A stretch of DNA of 64,000 nt from Bordetella sp. H567 (GCF_001704295.1 NZ_CP012334.1:1128084-1192083), one strand, 5' to 3'; shown: positions 9,492-19,271, numbered from the stretch's first letter. The notes: generated from the sequence alone by a model not told the origin. A program made the numbers and translations.

Positions 9492-10349
9492 TCAGGATCC
9501 GGCGTTTGGATCGTCGGCGCAGTGGGCGCATCCGGGTTGGGGGTCGGTGCCAGGTTTATCGCCTTTTTTCGCGCTTTCTTCCCGAAACGCCTTCTCTCCC
9601 GCATCCGAGACTTCCACCCATTTCTGGTCGGGCGGCGCGTCCGCGACGTAGCTGTCGTGCCAGTTCCACCACTTGTAGGTCGGGGTCTGCGGATAGCCTT
9701 CCGGTGAATCTTCCCAGACTTCCTGCCGGCCCAGCGGCGTGATGTCCAGGTAGTTCCACGTATTGCCCATCTGCTCGTCGCCGCGATTGTTCAGGAAGTA
9801 GGTGCGGTAGACGCGGTCGCCGTCGCGATAGAACACATTGGTGCCGTGCCACTCATGGACGCCGAAATCGGCGTCGAAGCTGTCGGTCAGCGTGAACCAG
9901 GGCATCTGCCAGCCCATCCGTTCCTTCAGCCTGGCGATATCCGGTTGCGATGCGCGGGATACGAAAACCAGCGTGGTGTCGCGGGCGTTCAGGTGCGCCA
10001 CGTGGGCGACCTGATCGGCCACCATGGAGCAACCGCGGCAGGCGTGGTCCGGCCAGCCGTACACGCCCGGCTCGAAGAAGGCGCGGTAGACGATCAACTG
10101 GCGCCGGCCGTCGAACAGATCCAGCAGGTTGATCCGGCCCGCAGGGCCGATGAAGGCATACGGCTTGTCCACGGCCATCCACGGCATGCGCCGGCGTTCC
10201 GCGGCCAATGCGTCGCGGGCGCGTGTCTGGGCCTTTTCCTTCACGAGCAGCCGTTGCCAGGCGGCCTCCCATTCCTGGGGCGACACGACGGGGGGTGTTT
10301 GCATGGCGGGGTGTCCGCCCTGGGCGGCTTGTGGCGTTGACGCGGTCAT
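9492..10349 (-). CDS. DUF899 family thioredoxin-like protein
   Basis: The 285-residue protein contains the DUF899 hallmarks: an N-terminal helix ending in ERRRMPW, the LFDGRRQLIVYRAFF strand, a CRGCS motif at the thioredoxin active-site position, and WHGTNVFYRDG plus WNYLDITPLGRQE in the second half. DUF899 proteins are predicted thiol-disulphide or peroxiredoxin-like enzymes, but no firm reaction is known. A Cys-containing tail, GCAHCADDP, ends the protein. It converges with the YdcF-like gene and has its own upstream region (10350-10536). Confidence 0.85.
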   Translation of the reverse strand: MTASTPQAAQGGHPAMQTPPVVSPQEWEAAWQRLLVKEKAQTRARDALAAERRRMPWMAVDKPYAFIGPAGRINLLDLFDGRRQLIVYRAFFEPGVYGWPDHACRGCSMVADQVAHVAHLNARDTTLVFVSRASQPDIARLKERMGWQMPWFTLTDSFDADFGVHEWHGTNVFYRDGDRVYRTYFLNNRGDEQMGNTWNYLDITPLGRQEVWEDSPEGYPQTPTYKWWNWHDSYVADAPPDQKWVEVSDAGEKAFREESAKKGDKPGTDPQPGCAHCADDPNAGS

Positions 10350-10536
10350 GGCTTACTCCTGGATGGGGCGATGCGAAATGCCAGGGGCTGCGCACCCCAC
10401 AGCAGCCTGCCACGCATCGTGCGATGGTTGCTGTGTGGCCATTTTCACACCTCGCACGGACCGGGGGGAGTGACAAACCTGTCGGCATTTTTTTCGTGTT
10501 GCCACTCCCCCTTCCGCTTCCCTCCCGCTATTGCTC

Positions 10537-11778
10537 CTATACAGGCGCGGCGGCCTGCACATCGCGCACGACACCCTCGTCCAGCAGGTACTGGATTTCC
10601 GCTTCGCTGTAGCCGTACTCGACCAGGATGGTGCGCGTATCCTCACCAGGCCGGGGCGCCGCCCGATGGTATTGCGCGGGCGTCGCCGAGAACTTCACCG
10701 GCATGCCGATCGTGGAAACCTCGCCGGCGTCCGGATGCTGCTGCCGCACCACCATATCGCGCGCCAGCGTCTGCGGATGCGACAGCGCCTCTCCGACCGA
10801 ATGCACCGGTCCCGCGGGCACGCCGGCCCGGTCGAAATCGGCCAGCCACTCGTCGGCCGAGCGTTCCCGCAGGATCTCCGAGATGGCCTGCGTCAATTCC
10901 GTGCGGTGACGCATGCGATCGCTATTCAGCGCGTACCGCGGGTCTTCCGTCCATTCCGGCCGGCCCAGCACCTGTGCAATGCGGGCCCAGTTCTTTTCGT
11001 TCGCACCGCCGATGATGATCCATGACGTCGCCGTCGGAAAGGCCTGGTACGGCGCGGTCAGTACATGCGCCGAACCGCTCGGCCCGGGCGATACCCCCGA
11101 TCCGAAATAGATGGCCGCGTGCCAATACAGCTGCTGCAGGCTGGCCTCCAGCAGCGAGGTCTCCACGCGCTGGCCTTCGCCCGTGCGCTGCTTGTGCTGG
11201 TAGGCCGCGAGTATGCCGAAGGCGGCGAGCAGGCCCGCATTGATGTCCGCCACCGAATTGCCCGTGCGCAGCGGCGGCCCGCCCGGTTCGCCGGTAATGC
11301 TCATCAAGCCGGAGAAGCCCTGCGCGATCAGGTCAAAGCCACCTTTGTCCGCGTACGGTCCGGTACTGCCGTAGCCGGACACGCTGCAATAGATCAGGCC
11401 AGGATTCTCGCGGCGCAGCTCTTCGTAGCCTAGCCCGAGTTTCTCCATGGTGCCCTTGCGGAAATTCTCCGTGATCACGTCCGCGCCGCGCAGCAGGCGC
11501 ATCAGCACCGCCTTGCCCTGTGGATGTTTCAGATCCAGCGAGATCGCCCGCTTGTTGCGATTCAGCATCAGGAACGGCATCGAAACGCCGTTCACTTGCG
11601 GGTCGCGATACTGCCGTGCGTCATCGCCGCCTTCCAGCTTTTCCACCTTGATGACGTCCGCGCCCAGGTCGGCCAGCATCATGCCGCAGGTGGGGCCGGC
11701 CATGATCTGGGACAGTTCGATCACGCGCATGCCCGCGAGCGCGCCGGTGCGCGGGGAGGGGTTCCGGGTTTCCTGCAT
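10537..11778 (-). CDS. Class III CoA transferase (CaiB/BaiF family)
   Basis: The 413-residue protein has the family opening LAGMRVIELSQIMAGP, ADLGADVIKVE, and the GGFDLIAQGFSGLMSITG segment that carries the catalytic Asp. Enzymes of this class move CoA between carboxylates, often oxalate, succinate or substrate acids. The ATG at 11778 is preceded by AGGAG with 5-nt spacing; a GTG two codons upstream overlaps that site and is less likely. It is the last gene of a three-gene minus-strand unit with an enoyl-CoA hydratase and a Bug receptor, suggesting uptake and CoA activation of a carboxylate. Confidence 0.93.
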   Translation of the reverse strand: MQETRNPSPRTGALAGMRVIELSQIMAGPTCGMMLADLGADVIKVEKLEGGDDARQYRDPQVNGVSMPFLMLNRNKRAISLDLKHPQGKAVLMRLLRGADVITENFRKGTMEKLGLGYEELRRENPGLIYCSVSGYGSTGPYADKGGFDLIAQGFSGLMSITGEPGGPPLRTGNSVADINAGLLAAFGILAAYQHKQRTGEGQRVETSLLEASLQQLYWHAAIYFGSGVSPGPSGSAHVLTAPYQAFPTATSWIIIGGANEKNWARIAQVLGRPEWTEDPRYALNSDRMRHRTELTQAISEILRERSADEWLADFDRAGVPAGPVHSVGEALSHPQTLARDMVVRQQHPDAGEVSTIGMPVKFSATPAQYHRAAPRPGEDTRTILVEYGYSEAEIQYLLDEGVVRDVQAAAPV

Positions 11779-11812
11779 GGTCACTCCTGCATCAGGTAAG
11801 CGGCTTGGGCAC

Positions 11813-12613
11813 TTAGCGGCCGGTGAAATCTGGCGTCTGCTTTGCCAGGAAGGCGCGGTAGCCCGTGCGGAAGTCCTCGGTGTCGAAACACTCGAACGCT
11901 TCGTCGCGCTCCGCGTCGTTCAAGGCGGCGCCGGTACCAAGCCGGCGCACGAACTTCTTGTGCCAGCGCGCCACCAGCGGCGCGCCCGCCGCGATGCGCT
12001 GCGCGGTGGCCTGGGCCTCCGCGGCGACCTGCTCGTCGTCCACCACGCGCGTCACCACCCCAAGGCGCAGCGCTTCGTCCGCGCCGAAAATCGTGCCTTC
12101 CAGCAGCATCGCGAGCGCGACGTCGGGGCCCACCAATCGCACCAGGGGCGCCAGCTCCGAATAGGACATCACCAGGCCAAGGTTCTTGATCGGCACGCCG
12201 AAGCGCGAGCTGGTCCCGCAGATGCGCACGTCCGCCAGGCCGGCGATTTCCATGCCGCCTCCCACGCAGATGCCGTGGATCTGCGCGACCACCGGATGGC
12301 GGCACTGCCCGATGGCCTCGATCGTGCGTCGCATGATCGCGCCGTACTCGCGCGCCTGCGCCGAATTGGAGCGGAAGGTCTCGAATTCCGAGATATCGTT
12401 GCCCGGCGAGAACGCCTTTTCGCCGGCGCCGCGCAGGACGATGCAGCGCACGCTATCGTCACGGGACAACGCCGTGAAGGTATCCCCCAGCAGCCGCCAG
12501 GCGTCGACGGTCAGGGCATTGAGCTTGGCGGGGCGGTTCAGGATCACGGTGGCGATGGGGCCATCGCGCTCACTCAGGATGAGCGCTTGTGGCGACGTCA
12601 CGGCTTCGGTCAT
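11813..12613 (-). CDS. Enoyl-CoA hydratase/isomerase family protein
   Basis: The 266-residue crotonase-fold protein has the oxyanion-hole segment AFSPGNDISEF and the HGICVGGGMEIAG motif with the first catalytic Glu. At the second Glu position (normally P-E-x-x-x-G) it reads FGVPIKNLG, so that residue is Ile/Lys-type and a classic syn-hydratase mechanism is doubtful; an isomerase, hydrolase or decarboxylase role is possible. It lies 34 nt upstream of the CoA transferase gene and 25 nt downstream of the Bug gene in one operon. Confidence 0.9.
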   Translation of the reverse strand: MTEAVTSPQALILSERDGPIATVILNRPAKLNALTVDAWRLLGDTFTALSRDDSVRCIVLRGAGEKAFSPGNDISEFETFRSNSAQAREYGAIMRRTIEAIGQCRHPVVAQIHGICVGGGMEIAGLADVRICGTSSRFGVPIKNLGLVMSYSELAPLVRLVGPDVALAMLLEGTIFGADEALRLGVVTRVVDDEQVAAEAQATAQRIAAGAPLVARWHKKFVRRLGTGAALNDAERDEAFECFDTEDFRTGYRAFLAKQTPDFTGR

Positions 12614-12638
12614 GCTGCGGCTCCGGTTCGGGATGGGT

Positions 12639-13625
12639 TCATTGCTTGGCCTGTTCCTTGGTCAGCCCCAGGCTGGAAGTCAGTTTCCCGTAGCGCACCC
12701 ACTCCTGTTCCAGGTAGGTATGGAAGGCGGCGGGTGTGTCGGGGCCGCCGCCCACATCCATGCCCTGGTCGGCAAGCTTCGCGCGTATACCGGGATCTTT
12801 CAGCGTCTGCGCCAAGGCCTGGTCCAGTTGCGCCAGGATGGGCGCCGGCAATTTGCCGGGCGCCAGGACGGCGTACCACTGCACGATGTCCACGCCCTTC
12901 ACGCCGGCTTCGGCCAGAGTCGGCACGTCTGGAAGCCGCGGCGTGCGCTCGGCACTGGTGACCGCGAGGGGCCGCAGCTTGCCCGCCTGGATCTGCCCGA
13001 TCACGCCGGGCAGGGTGTCGAAGTTCAGATCGACCTGGCCGCCCAACAGGTCAGCCACGGCCTGGCCGCTGCCCTTGTAGGGCACGTGGACCATTTCCAC
13101 TTTCTCGATCTGGGAAAACCGTGCCGCCGTCAGATGCTGCGGGCTGCCCAGTCCGGAGGACGCATACGTCAATCCGCCCGGCTTCTTGCGCGCGGCATCG
13201 ATCAGGTCCTGCACCGACTTGAAGTCGTGGCGGGTGGGGTTCACCACCAGGACGTTGGGGACGGCGCCGATATACCGCACGGGCGTGAAGTCCTTGATGG
13301 GATCGAAGGATGACGGCAGCACATAGGGCGCCGCCACCGTGGACTGCATGTTGGCAAGCAGCAGGGTATAGCCGTCCGGCTCGGCCTTGGCCACCATGTC
13401 CGCCGCGATCAGGCCGGAGGCACCGGGCTTGTTCTCGATGACGATCTGCTGCTTCAGCAGGCCGGAAAGGTGCTGGGCAACAATGCGGGCCGATACGTCC
13501 GTCCCCCCTCCGGGGACGAAACCGACGATCAGCCGGATGGGCTTGTCGGGATACACGGCGGCGGCGGGGCCAGCCTGGGTCAGGGCGAGCATGCTGCTGA
13601 TCGCTACGAGGGCTTTCTTCAACAT
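12639..13625 (-). CDS. Tripartite tricarboxylate transporter substrate-binding protein (Bug)
   Basis: This 328-residue receptor has a Sec signal (LKKALVAISSMLALTQ then AAAVYPDKP). The family motifs are IRLIVGFVPGGGTD, ENKPGASG, KAEPDGYTLLL and PYKGSGQAVADLLGGQVD. The GGAG site before the ATG at 13625 is clear. It is the first gene of the CoA transferase/hydratase operon and is divergent from a GntR regulator, so it is probably induced by its own ligand. No TctAB membrane partners are encoded nearby. Confidence 0.95.
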   Translation of the reverse strand: MLKKALVAISSMLALTQAGPAAAVYPDKPIRLIVGFVPGGGTDVSARIVAQHLSGLLKQQIVIENKPGASGLIAADMVAKAEPDGYTLLLANMQSTVAAPYVLPSSFDPIKDFTPVRYIGAVPNVLVVNPTRHDFKSVQDLIDAARKKPGGLTYASSGLGSPQHLTAARFSQIEKVEMVHVPYKGSGQAVADLLGGQVDLNFDTLPGVIGQIQAGKLRPLAVTSAERTPRLPDVPTLAEAGVKGVDIVQWYAVLAPGKLPAPILAQLDQALAQTLKDPGIRAKLADQGMDVGGGPDTPAAFHTYLEQEWVRYGKLTSSLGLTKEQAKQ

Positions 13626-13705
13626 CGGCGTCTCCTATGGCGGGGTGACCAGTGAGCTGGTCTATCATTCCCGTGTCCCGGTTGGTATTTTTCTGGGATT
13701 TGATG

Positions 13706-13719
13706 TCTGGTATACCAGA
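13706..13719. promoter_or_regulatory. Perfect palindrome, probable GntR operator
   Basis: TCTGGTATACCAGA is a 14-bp perfect inverted repeat between the divergent Bug operon (starts 13625) and the GntR gene (starts 13755). Its core TGGTATACCA matches the TGGT-x(n)-ACCA pattern bound by FadR/FCD-subfamily GntR proteins. That this regulator binds it is inference from position and pattern. Confidence 0.65.
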
Positions 13720-13754
13720 TACCACGTTATCCCGGATTTTTGCGGCGTACACCT

Positions 13755-14438
13755 ATGACAAACCCTCATCCCGCCCTGACGGACGATTTTCCTGGCGAAG
13801 GATTCGCCATCCACCACCCGACCTTGCCCGCCGTGGTGGCGGACCGGCTGCGCCAGCTTGTGGTGAACGGCACGCTGCGTCCAGGCACCTGGCTGAACGA
13901 GCGGGAATTATGCGATCGCCTGAAGGTGTCCCGCACGCCGCTGCGGGAGGCGTATCGGATCCTGGCCTCCGACGGGCTGCTGCACATCCAGCCCAAGCGC
14001 GGCGCCATGGTCATCGAACTCTCGCGCGAGGATGTGGAAAATACCTTCGACGTCCTCTGCGTGCTGGAGGGCCTGGCCGTCAGGCAGGCGGCGCAGCGCG
14101 CGACCGATGCGGAACTCGCACATATCGCCAGCCTGCATCGACGCATGCTGGAAGGCTACGCGGCGCGCGACATCGCAGCGTATTTCGAGGCCAGCATGGG
14201 CACGCATATCGCGATCAGCCGAGCCGCGCATAATCCCGCGCTGGTCACTTCCTATGACCGCTTGAACCTGCAGGTGCAGGCGCTGCGCTACAAATCGAAC
14301 CTGGACCCTGATGAATGGGCCGCCGGCGTCGCGGACCACGAGGCCTTCGTCAAGGCGCTGCTGGCGCGCGACGGCAAGCGCGCAGAGGAACTGATGCGCG
14401 CGCATTTGGATAGCAAGAAGAGCTTCAATATGCGGTGA
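13755..14438 (+). CDS. GntR family transcriptional regulator, FCD type
   Basis: The 227-residue protein has an N-terminal winged helix (LNERELCDRLKVSRTPLREAYRIL, quoted in parts: LCDRLKVSRTPLREAY is the recognition region). A C-terminal all-helical FCD ligand-binding domain includes the MGTHIAISRAAHNPAL metal-site helix. The ATG at 13755 is preferred; a TTG at 13740 would add five residues, and neither has a strong ribosome-binding site. It is divergent from the Bug/hydratase/CoA transferase operon with the palindrome at 13706-13719 between them, so it most likely represses that operon and itself. Confidence 0.9.
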   Translation: MTNPHPALTDDFPGEGFAIHHPTLPAVVADRLRQLVVNGTLRPGTWLNERELCDRLKVSRTPLREAYRILASDGLLHIQPKRGAMVIELSREDVENTFDVLCVLEGLAVRQAAQRATDAELAHIASLHRRMLEGYAARDIAAYFEASMGTHIAISRAAHNPALVTSYDRLNLQVQALRYKSNLDPDEWAAGVADHEAFVKALLARDGKRAEELMRAHLDSKKSFNMR

Positions 14439-14685
14439 GGGCGGGCGCCGGATGACGGCGCTTGCCGATCCTCGGTCCGCGCGCGCTGGGGTCGACATAC
14501 AGCAGTCGCAGCTTCGCCGTTGTTTCGTCGTGGCGCATCACGAAACCGACCCCACCATCCTGCCGTCCTTCTCGGCGATCCAGCAGCGCTCGCAGGTGAA
14601 TCAAGGTTCAGTATGGTGCGCGGCTTTTGCACGTAAAATCCCGCTGCCGCCGGGGACACATCGGCGCAGTGCCTACATATCCGGG

Positions 14686-15858
14686 ATGCACGTCGATCTC
14701 CTGACCCTCTACTTCCTTGCCATCGGAACGCTTCTGGCCAGCGCCGGGATGACGTTTTGGGAACATCGCGGCAATCCGAAGCGGGGCAAGGCCCTGCGGA
14801 TCCTGGCGATAGGGTACGTCACGCTCGCGATTGGCTGCGCCACCGTGCTATTTCGTGGCGCCCTGCCGCCGCCGGTCGGCTCCGCGATCAGCAATCTCGT
14901 CATGCTCTCCGGCTATCTTTTGATCCTTGGCGGCGTGGCCACGCTAAGCGGCAGGCATTATCGCGCCGCTTCAGTCTCTCTGCTGATCGGGATGGCCCTG
15001 GGCTGGGCGGCGGGCGGAGCGCGATGGCACGATGTCGTGTGGAACTACGTCAGCGCGGCGCCGATCGCGGCCGTAAGCGGACTGACGGCTTGGGAGATGC
15101 TGCGATGCGATGCAATGAAGTCGCTGGCATCGCGCCACATTGTTGTGGTTCTGGCGAGCTTGCATGCGTTCGTTTATGCTGCTCGCGCGATCGTCCTGCC
15201 TTTCCTGGTGAACGCATATGGGCAAGCGACGCAGGTCCTCGCCAGCCAGATCACCATGTTGGAGGGCGTCCTGTATTCGGTGATATTGCCGATGGCTTTG
15301 CTCAAGCTCGTCCGTGACGAAACCCATGGGCAACTTCTGCGTGAATCCCAAACGGACTACCTGACCCGGCTAGGCAATCGCCGATGGTTTTTCGAGGAAG
15401 GCGCGCGCGTGCTCGATGATGGGCGACCACACAGGGCCGTTGCCGTTCTCGCGTTCGACCTGGACCAGTTCAAGGCGATCAATGACGTCCATGGCCACCA
15501 TACCGGCGACAAGGTCCTGAAGTCGTTCGCTGAAATCGCGCGCGGCGCGCTGGGGCCGGAGACGATCTTTGCCCGTATCGGCGGGGAAGAATTCGCCGCG
15601 CTCCTGGTAGGGAAAGATGCGCTTCACGCCAAGGCGCTGGGCGAAGCCGTCGCCAATCGTTTCGCCGAAACCATCCTGGATGAAGTCCGGGGCCACGGGA
15701 TAGCCGCGACAGTCAGCATAGGACTCGCATATTTCGAAAACGAAATCCCGGCGCTGCCCGACGCGCTGGCCGCCGCGGACCGCGCCTTGTATCGGGCCAA
15801 ATCGCTCGGAGGCAATCGCCTCGAATTCGTGCAGGCCGCCGCTTCCGCGGCCGAGTGA
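14686..15858 (+). CDS. Membrane-bound diguanylate cyclase (GGDEF)
   Basis: The 390-residue protein has six or seven predicted transmembrane segments over residues ~1-205, then a GGDEF domain from about 215. Active-site blocks are visible: DYLTRLGNRRWF, the metal site FDLDQFKAINDVHGHHTGDK (19-20 residues), and RIGGEEFAAL with the intact GGEEF signature. It should make cyclic di-GMP from GTP at the membrane. The RxxD inhibitory site is not seen before GGEEF. The membrane part is not a recognised sensor by eye. The ATG at 14686 starts just before the first hydrophobic helix. Confidence 0.92.
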   Translation: MHVDLLTLYFLAIGTLLASAGMTFWEHRGNPKRGKALRILAIGYVTLAIGCATVLFRGALPPPVGSAISNLVMLSGYLLILGGVATLSGRHYRAASVSLLIGMALGWAAGGARWHDVVWNYVSAAPIAAVSGLTAWEMLRCDAMKSLASRHIVVVLASLHAFVYAARAIVLPFLVNAYGQATQVLASQITMLEGVLYSVILPMALLKLVRDETHGQLLRESQTDYLTRLGNRRWFFEEGARVLDDGRPHRAVAVLAFDLDQFKAINDVHGHHTGDKVLKSFAEIARGALGPETIFARIGGEEFAALLVGKDALHAKALGEAVANRFAETILDEVRGHGIAATVSIGLAYFENEIPALPDALAAADRALYRAKSLGGNRLEFVQAAASAAE

Positions 15859-16237
15859 CTTCACCGTTCCTTCCGCCTTGCGCGATCTGCGCTTACACGG
15901 TGGCGCTGCACGATCTGTCGATCCGCGGCAATTGCGCCGCGCCCCGCCGTGGGACGACTGTTGGCACGACGGGACCTTCCGCGTGACCAGGCAGGCTGAC
16001 GGCGTTAAAACGCCTGGAGGGTGCACGGGGCGAACGTCCCGATTCAACGGTCGTCAAACGCGCGAGCGCGGCGACGCGAGGTGCCGCGTGAATAAATCAA
16101 AAGTGGTCGGCCCCCTTTGGCCGTTGAATGGTGCGCCGAGCGTCCATGGTGGGATCCGTCTCGCAATATGTCTTCGCCTTTCGCTGAAATTAATGATTTA
16201 TGCTGGGCCCCATACCGATCCCCGGACATAGACACGT
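15859..16237. other. Intergenic region, 379 bp
   Basis: No gene is supported here. It contains a short self-complementary GCGTTAAAACGC and an AT-richer stretch near 16175-16205 that probably holds the promoter of the quinone oxidoreductase. No known riboswitch or RNA was recognised. Confidence 0.4.
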
Positions 16238-17230
16238 ATGAATCCCTCCGTAATGACCCGCCGCGTAATTCAACTGGACGCATTCGGTGGCGCGGATGTT
16301 CTCCAACTCCGTGAAGAGCCGATCGCGCCGCCCGCCGAAGGCGAAGTGCAGCTTCGCCAAGTCGCGATGGGGTTCAACTACATCGATATTTATCAGCGCT
16401 CGGGCAAGTACCCGCTTCCTTTGCCGACAGGCCTAGGGCACGAAGCTGCGGGGGTAGTGGAAAGCGTTGGCCACGGCGTCACTGACTTTCAAGTCGGTGA
16501 CCGCGTCATCTACATGAATGCCGGTGTTGGCGCTTACGCCGATCGCCGCAATGTCGACGCGACGAAGCTGGCGCGTATTCCCGACGGCATCGACGAAATC
16601 ATGGCAGTGGCCGTTTTCTTCAAGGCCATGACGGCCGAGTATCTGCTGCACAGGACCTATCCGGTGAAGGCGGGCGATATCGTCCTGGTCCATGCCGCGG
16701 CGGGTGGCGTGGGGCAGATACTCAGTCGATGGGCCAAGGGCCTGGGCGCTTGCGTCATCGGCACGGCCGGCTCGGATGAAAAATGCCGGATTGCGCGGGA
16801 AGCCGGCTGCGACCACGCCATCAACTACAGTCAGGAAGGATGGGTCGAGCGCGTGATCGCGGCTAGCGAAGGCCGCAAGGCGCATGTGGTCTATGACTCT
16901 GTCGGGCGGCATACCTTCCTGGGTTCCTTGGACTGTGCGAGGAAATTCGGCACGGTCGTGGTCTTTGGCGCGGCGTCCGGTCCGGCACCGTCCATCGACC
17001 CGGAGTTGCTGAATAAAAAAGGATGCCTGTTCCTGACGCGCCCGTCCGTGTTTCCGCATAACGCCGACGCCGCTGCGTTTCGCGCGAACGCAGACGCCGT
17101 CTTCCAGGCGCTGCGCAAGGGCTGGATCAAGCCCTCGGTATCCGCCCGCTTCCCGCTCGACAAGGTGGCGGACGCACATGCGATGGCGGAACGGCGGCAG
17201 AACGCGGGGTCTATCGTCATCCTGCCGTAG
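16238..17230 (+). CDS. qor: NADPH:quinone oxidoreductase (zinc-free MDR family)
   Basis: The 330-residue protein has the GroES-like N-terminal domain (GFNYIDIYQRSGKYPLPLP, GHEAAGVVESVG) and a Rossmann domain with VHAAAGGVGQILSRWAK, typical of Qor enzymes that reduce quinones with NADPH. No zinc-binding Cys cluster is present. A second in-frame ATG lies five codons downstream. The last 90 nt (17141-17230) recur in diverged form at 26539-26628, downstream of the ABC operon, where only that piece of the gene exists. Confidence 0.92.
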   Translation: MNPSVMTRRVIQLDAFGGADVLQLREEPIAPPAEGEVQLRQVAMGFNYIDIYQRSGKYPLPLPTGLGHEAAGVVESVGHGVTDFQVGDRVIYMNAGVGAYADRRNVDATKLARIPDGIDEIMAVAVFFKAMTAEYLLHRTYPVKAGDIVLVHAAAGGVGQILSRWAKGLGACVIGTAGSDEKCRIAREAGCDHAINYSQEGWVERVIAASEGRKAHVVYDSVGRHTFLGSLDCARKFGTVVVFGAASGPAPSIDPELLNKKGCLFLTRPSVFPHNADAAAFRANADAVFQALRKGWIKPSVSARFPLDKVADAHAMAERRQNAGSIVILP

Positions 17231-17384
17231 GGGACCTTCCCTTATGACGTTCAGGGCCGGCCGGCCAGCTTCAAGGTGGCCCAGCACGTGCTGCGACCGC
17301 ATGATGCAGGCTCCTGCGCCGAGCCGCCCGATTGCGCGCGGCCTGGCCGGCCCCGGCTTGTTGGGCTAGATTTCGGAAGAAAAT

Positions 17385-18464
17385 TCAAATAGCGGCCGAA
17401 AGCCGCCACCCGAGCATGCCGGCCGTGACCATGGCAGCGATAGCACCGCCGATGGCCACAACAAACCAGGTGACGATGTTGGACTTGGGGGCGTCCATGC
17501 CGTGGGCCCGCAATACCAGGCGCAAACCGCAAGCCAAATGGGCGATCAGGAGAAACACGCCCAGCGAATAGTGGGGTAATAGGCGTATGTTCCATGGGTC
17601 GGCAAGCACGCCGACGGGCGCACCTACGGCCCAGGCGTAATCCGTCTCGGTTCCGAAATATCGGGCCAGCGTGAAAACCGAATTCACGTGCGTTGGGATG
17701 AACATGGCCAGGTACGCGCCAGAGGTGACTTGCAGCGTACCCAGCAGATCCAAGTATCCGGAGCCTTTTCGGTTGAATAGAACCAGGCCGCTTAGTATCT
17801 GGAACAGCATGGCCGCCAGTATTGCCGGCTCTACGATAGGCGATCTGTAAAAGGTCCGCAGGGCTTTCATGACGCTTCGATGGACGTCGGTGCCAAACAC
17901 ACCTAGTAGGTGATTGAAGATATGCGGGCCAAGGAAGGCCAGCAGCAGCAGCAGCGCTGTGACGCCATGCAGGGTTCGCAGGACAGGGATGCGCCGGGGG
18001 GCCTCGCCTGGGCTCGATCGGCCAGGGCGCGCGGTGGATGCTGTCATCAGGCCGAACATCGCGATCGACAGCCAAAGCGTCGTCCATACTGCTATGTCGG
18101 GCAGTTCAATCTTCATCAGGTACAGCAGTACGCCGACCAAGGTATAAGCTGGCGGGGCGGCGAAAGCCAAACAGCACAGGCGGCGGGCGAGCACTATACG
18201 CGCGGTTGGCACGGCGACGGTTCCAACCTTGTAGGCGCAGAAAAACGCGAAGGCCGGGACGGCATAGGCCGTCATGAGCCAAGCGACTACGACCGTCGGG
18301 CCGTTTCCATTCGTGTAGGCGCGATTGGCAAGGGAAAGTGCCCACGGGTAATACAGCACGCAGGCCAACGGCAAGATCCATACCCATTCCAGGGTAGAAG
18401 CCGTATGCCGTACGGCCTCTTGGTGTCGAACTGCCTCGGAAACGGAATCGTGGGAAATCGACAT
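17385..18464 (-). CDS. Polytopic membrane protein, possible b-type cytochrome, unknown function
   Basis: I do not recognise the family. The 359-residue reading from ATG 18464 has about eight hydrophobic segments. Several histidines lie in or next to helices, in TLHGVTALLLL, GPHIFNHLL, IPTHVNSVF, LLPHYSLGVF and LIAHLACGLRL. This arrangement resembles SdhC-like haem-binding membrane anchors, so a quinone- or haem-linked role is possible but unproven. An upstream ATG at 18569 would add 35 non-hydrophobic residues and is less likely. It stands alone between qor and non-coding DNA. Confidence 0.6.
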   Translation of the reverse strand: MSISHDSVSEAVRHQEAVRHTASTLEWVWILPLACVLYYPWALSLANRAYTNGNGPTVVVAWLMTAYAVPAFAFFCAYKVGTVAVPTARIVLARRLCCLAFAAPPAYTLVGVLLYLMKIELPDIAVWTTLWLSIAMFGLMTASTARPGRSSPGEAPRRIPVLRTLHGVTALLLLLAFLGPHIFNHLLGVFGTDVHRSVMKALRTFYRSPIVEPAILAAMLFQILSGLVLFNRKGSGYLDLLGTLQVTSGAYLAMFIPTHVNSVFTLARYFGTETDYAWAVGAPVGVLADPWNIRLLPHYSLGVFLLIAHLACGLRLVLRAHGMDAPKSNIVTWFVVAIGGAIAAMVTAGMLGWRLSAAI

Positions 18465-19271
18465 GACAAAGATCGGTGGGCAACGTGAAATTCGACGACG
18501 CGCGGCAGTGAGATCATCCCGTGGGTATTGGTGCTTCCGGTCGGGATGGCTTGGTGAATGGCCCGGCACCGAATGCTAGGAGCCGAACGGCGTGACGGTA
18601 AGGGCCATAAAGCGACATCTCGACTAGGCCATGTGAATGCGGGGTTATGGCATATTCGGCTCGCCTGCTCATGGTCTTTTCGATCGAGCCAAGGCCACGC
18701 AACATCACGCTACCGGAACTCTTGTGTCGGAATGGCAAGACCGAATGAGATGGGCAAACCCTCGGTAGAGACGGCTTACGCATGGCGGTGCCACGCATGC
18801 CATGCTCACTCGCATTGATATTCATGACACCCGTAGGTGCAATGAATGAGTTGTCGCCAGTTCCATTTTTTTATGGGTCGCATTCGCGGTGATGCTTATC
18901 TTGGAATGGAGCACTATGGTCGCACCTAACGAAGGTTACTGGAGGCTGGGTTGGGTCCACATAAATGACCAGATCGTGGAAGGTGATTTATAACGACGCG
19001 ACCGCTCGTTATGGCGAAAATCTCTAGGTCCGCTATCGGCTGTGCATTCAACCGGTCGTTCCCCCCACTTGTTCGCGAGTGGCCGTTCGGGGATAAAAGG
19101 AGCACACCAGCGGCCAAAGAGTTGGAACGATTCTTTCCACTATGCTGGCATGGGGTTCCATGAGTTATCTCCGAGTGGTTTTGTAGTACTTCTTCAACGT
19201 CGCGATGGTTGGGCGAAGATTGACGGGAAGAGGGCCGACCACAACCAACCGTGGGATACTTATCTCCACAT
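18465..19271. other. Long intergenic region, about 800 bp
   Basis: No open frame in this stretch has a recognisable product. By eye the base composition is distinctly less GC-rich than the flanking operons, especially around 18830-19270, which includes a T7 run. It may be decayed or imported DNA linked to the NERD-S1 gene. Confidence 0.4.

Noticed and set aside
18514-18825. Small minus-strand frame (103 codons) between the membrane protein and NERD-S1 genes
   Set aside because: No ribosome-binding site, domain or hydrophobic pattern; it overlaps the upstream region of the membrane-protein gene.
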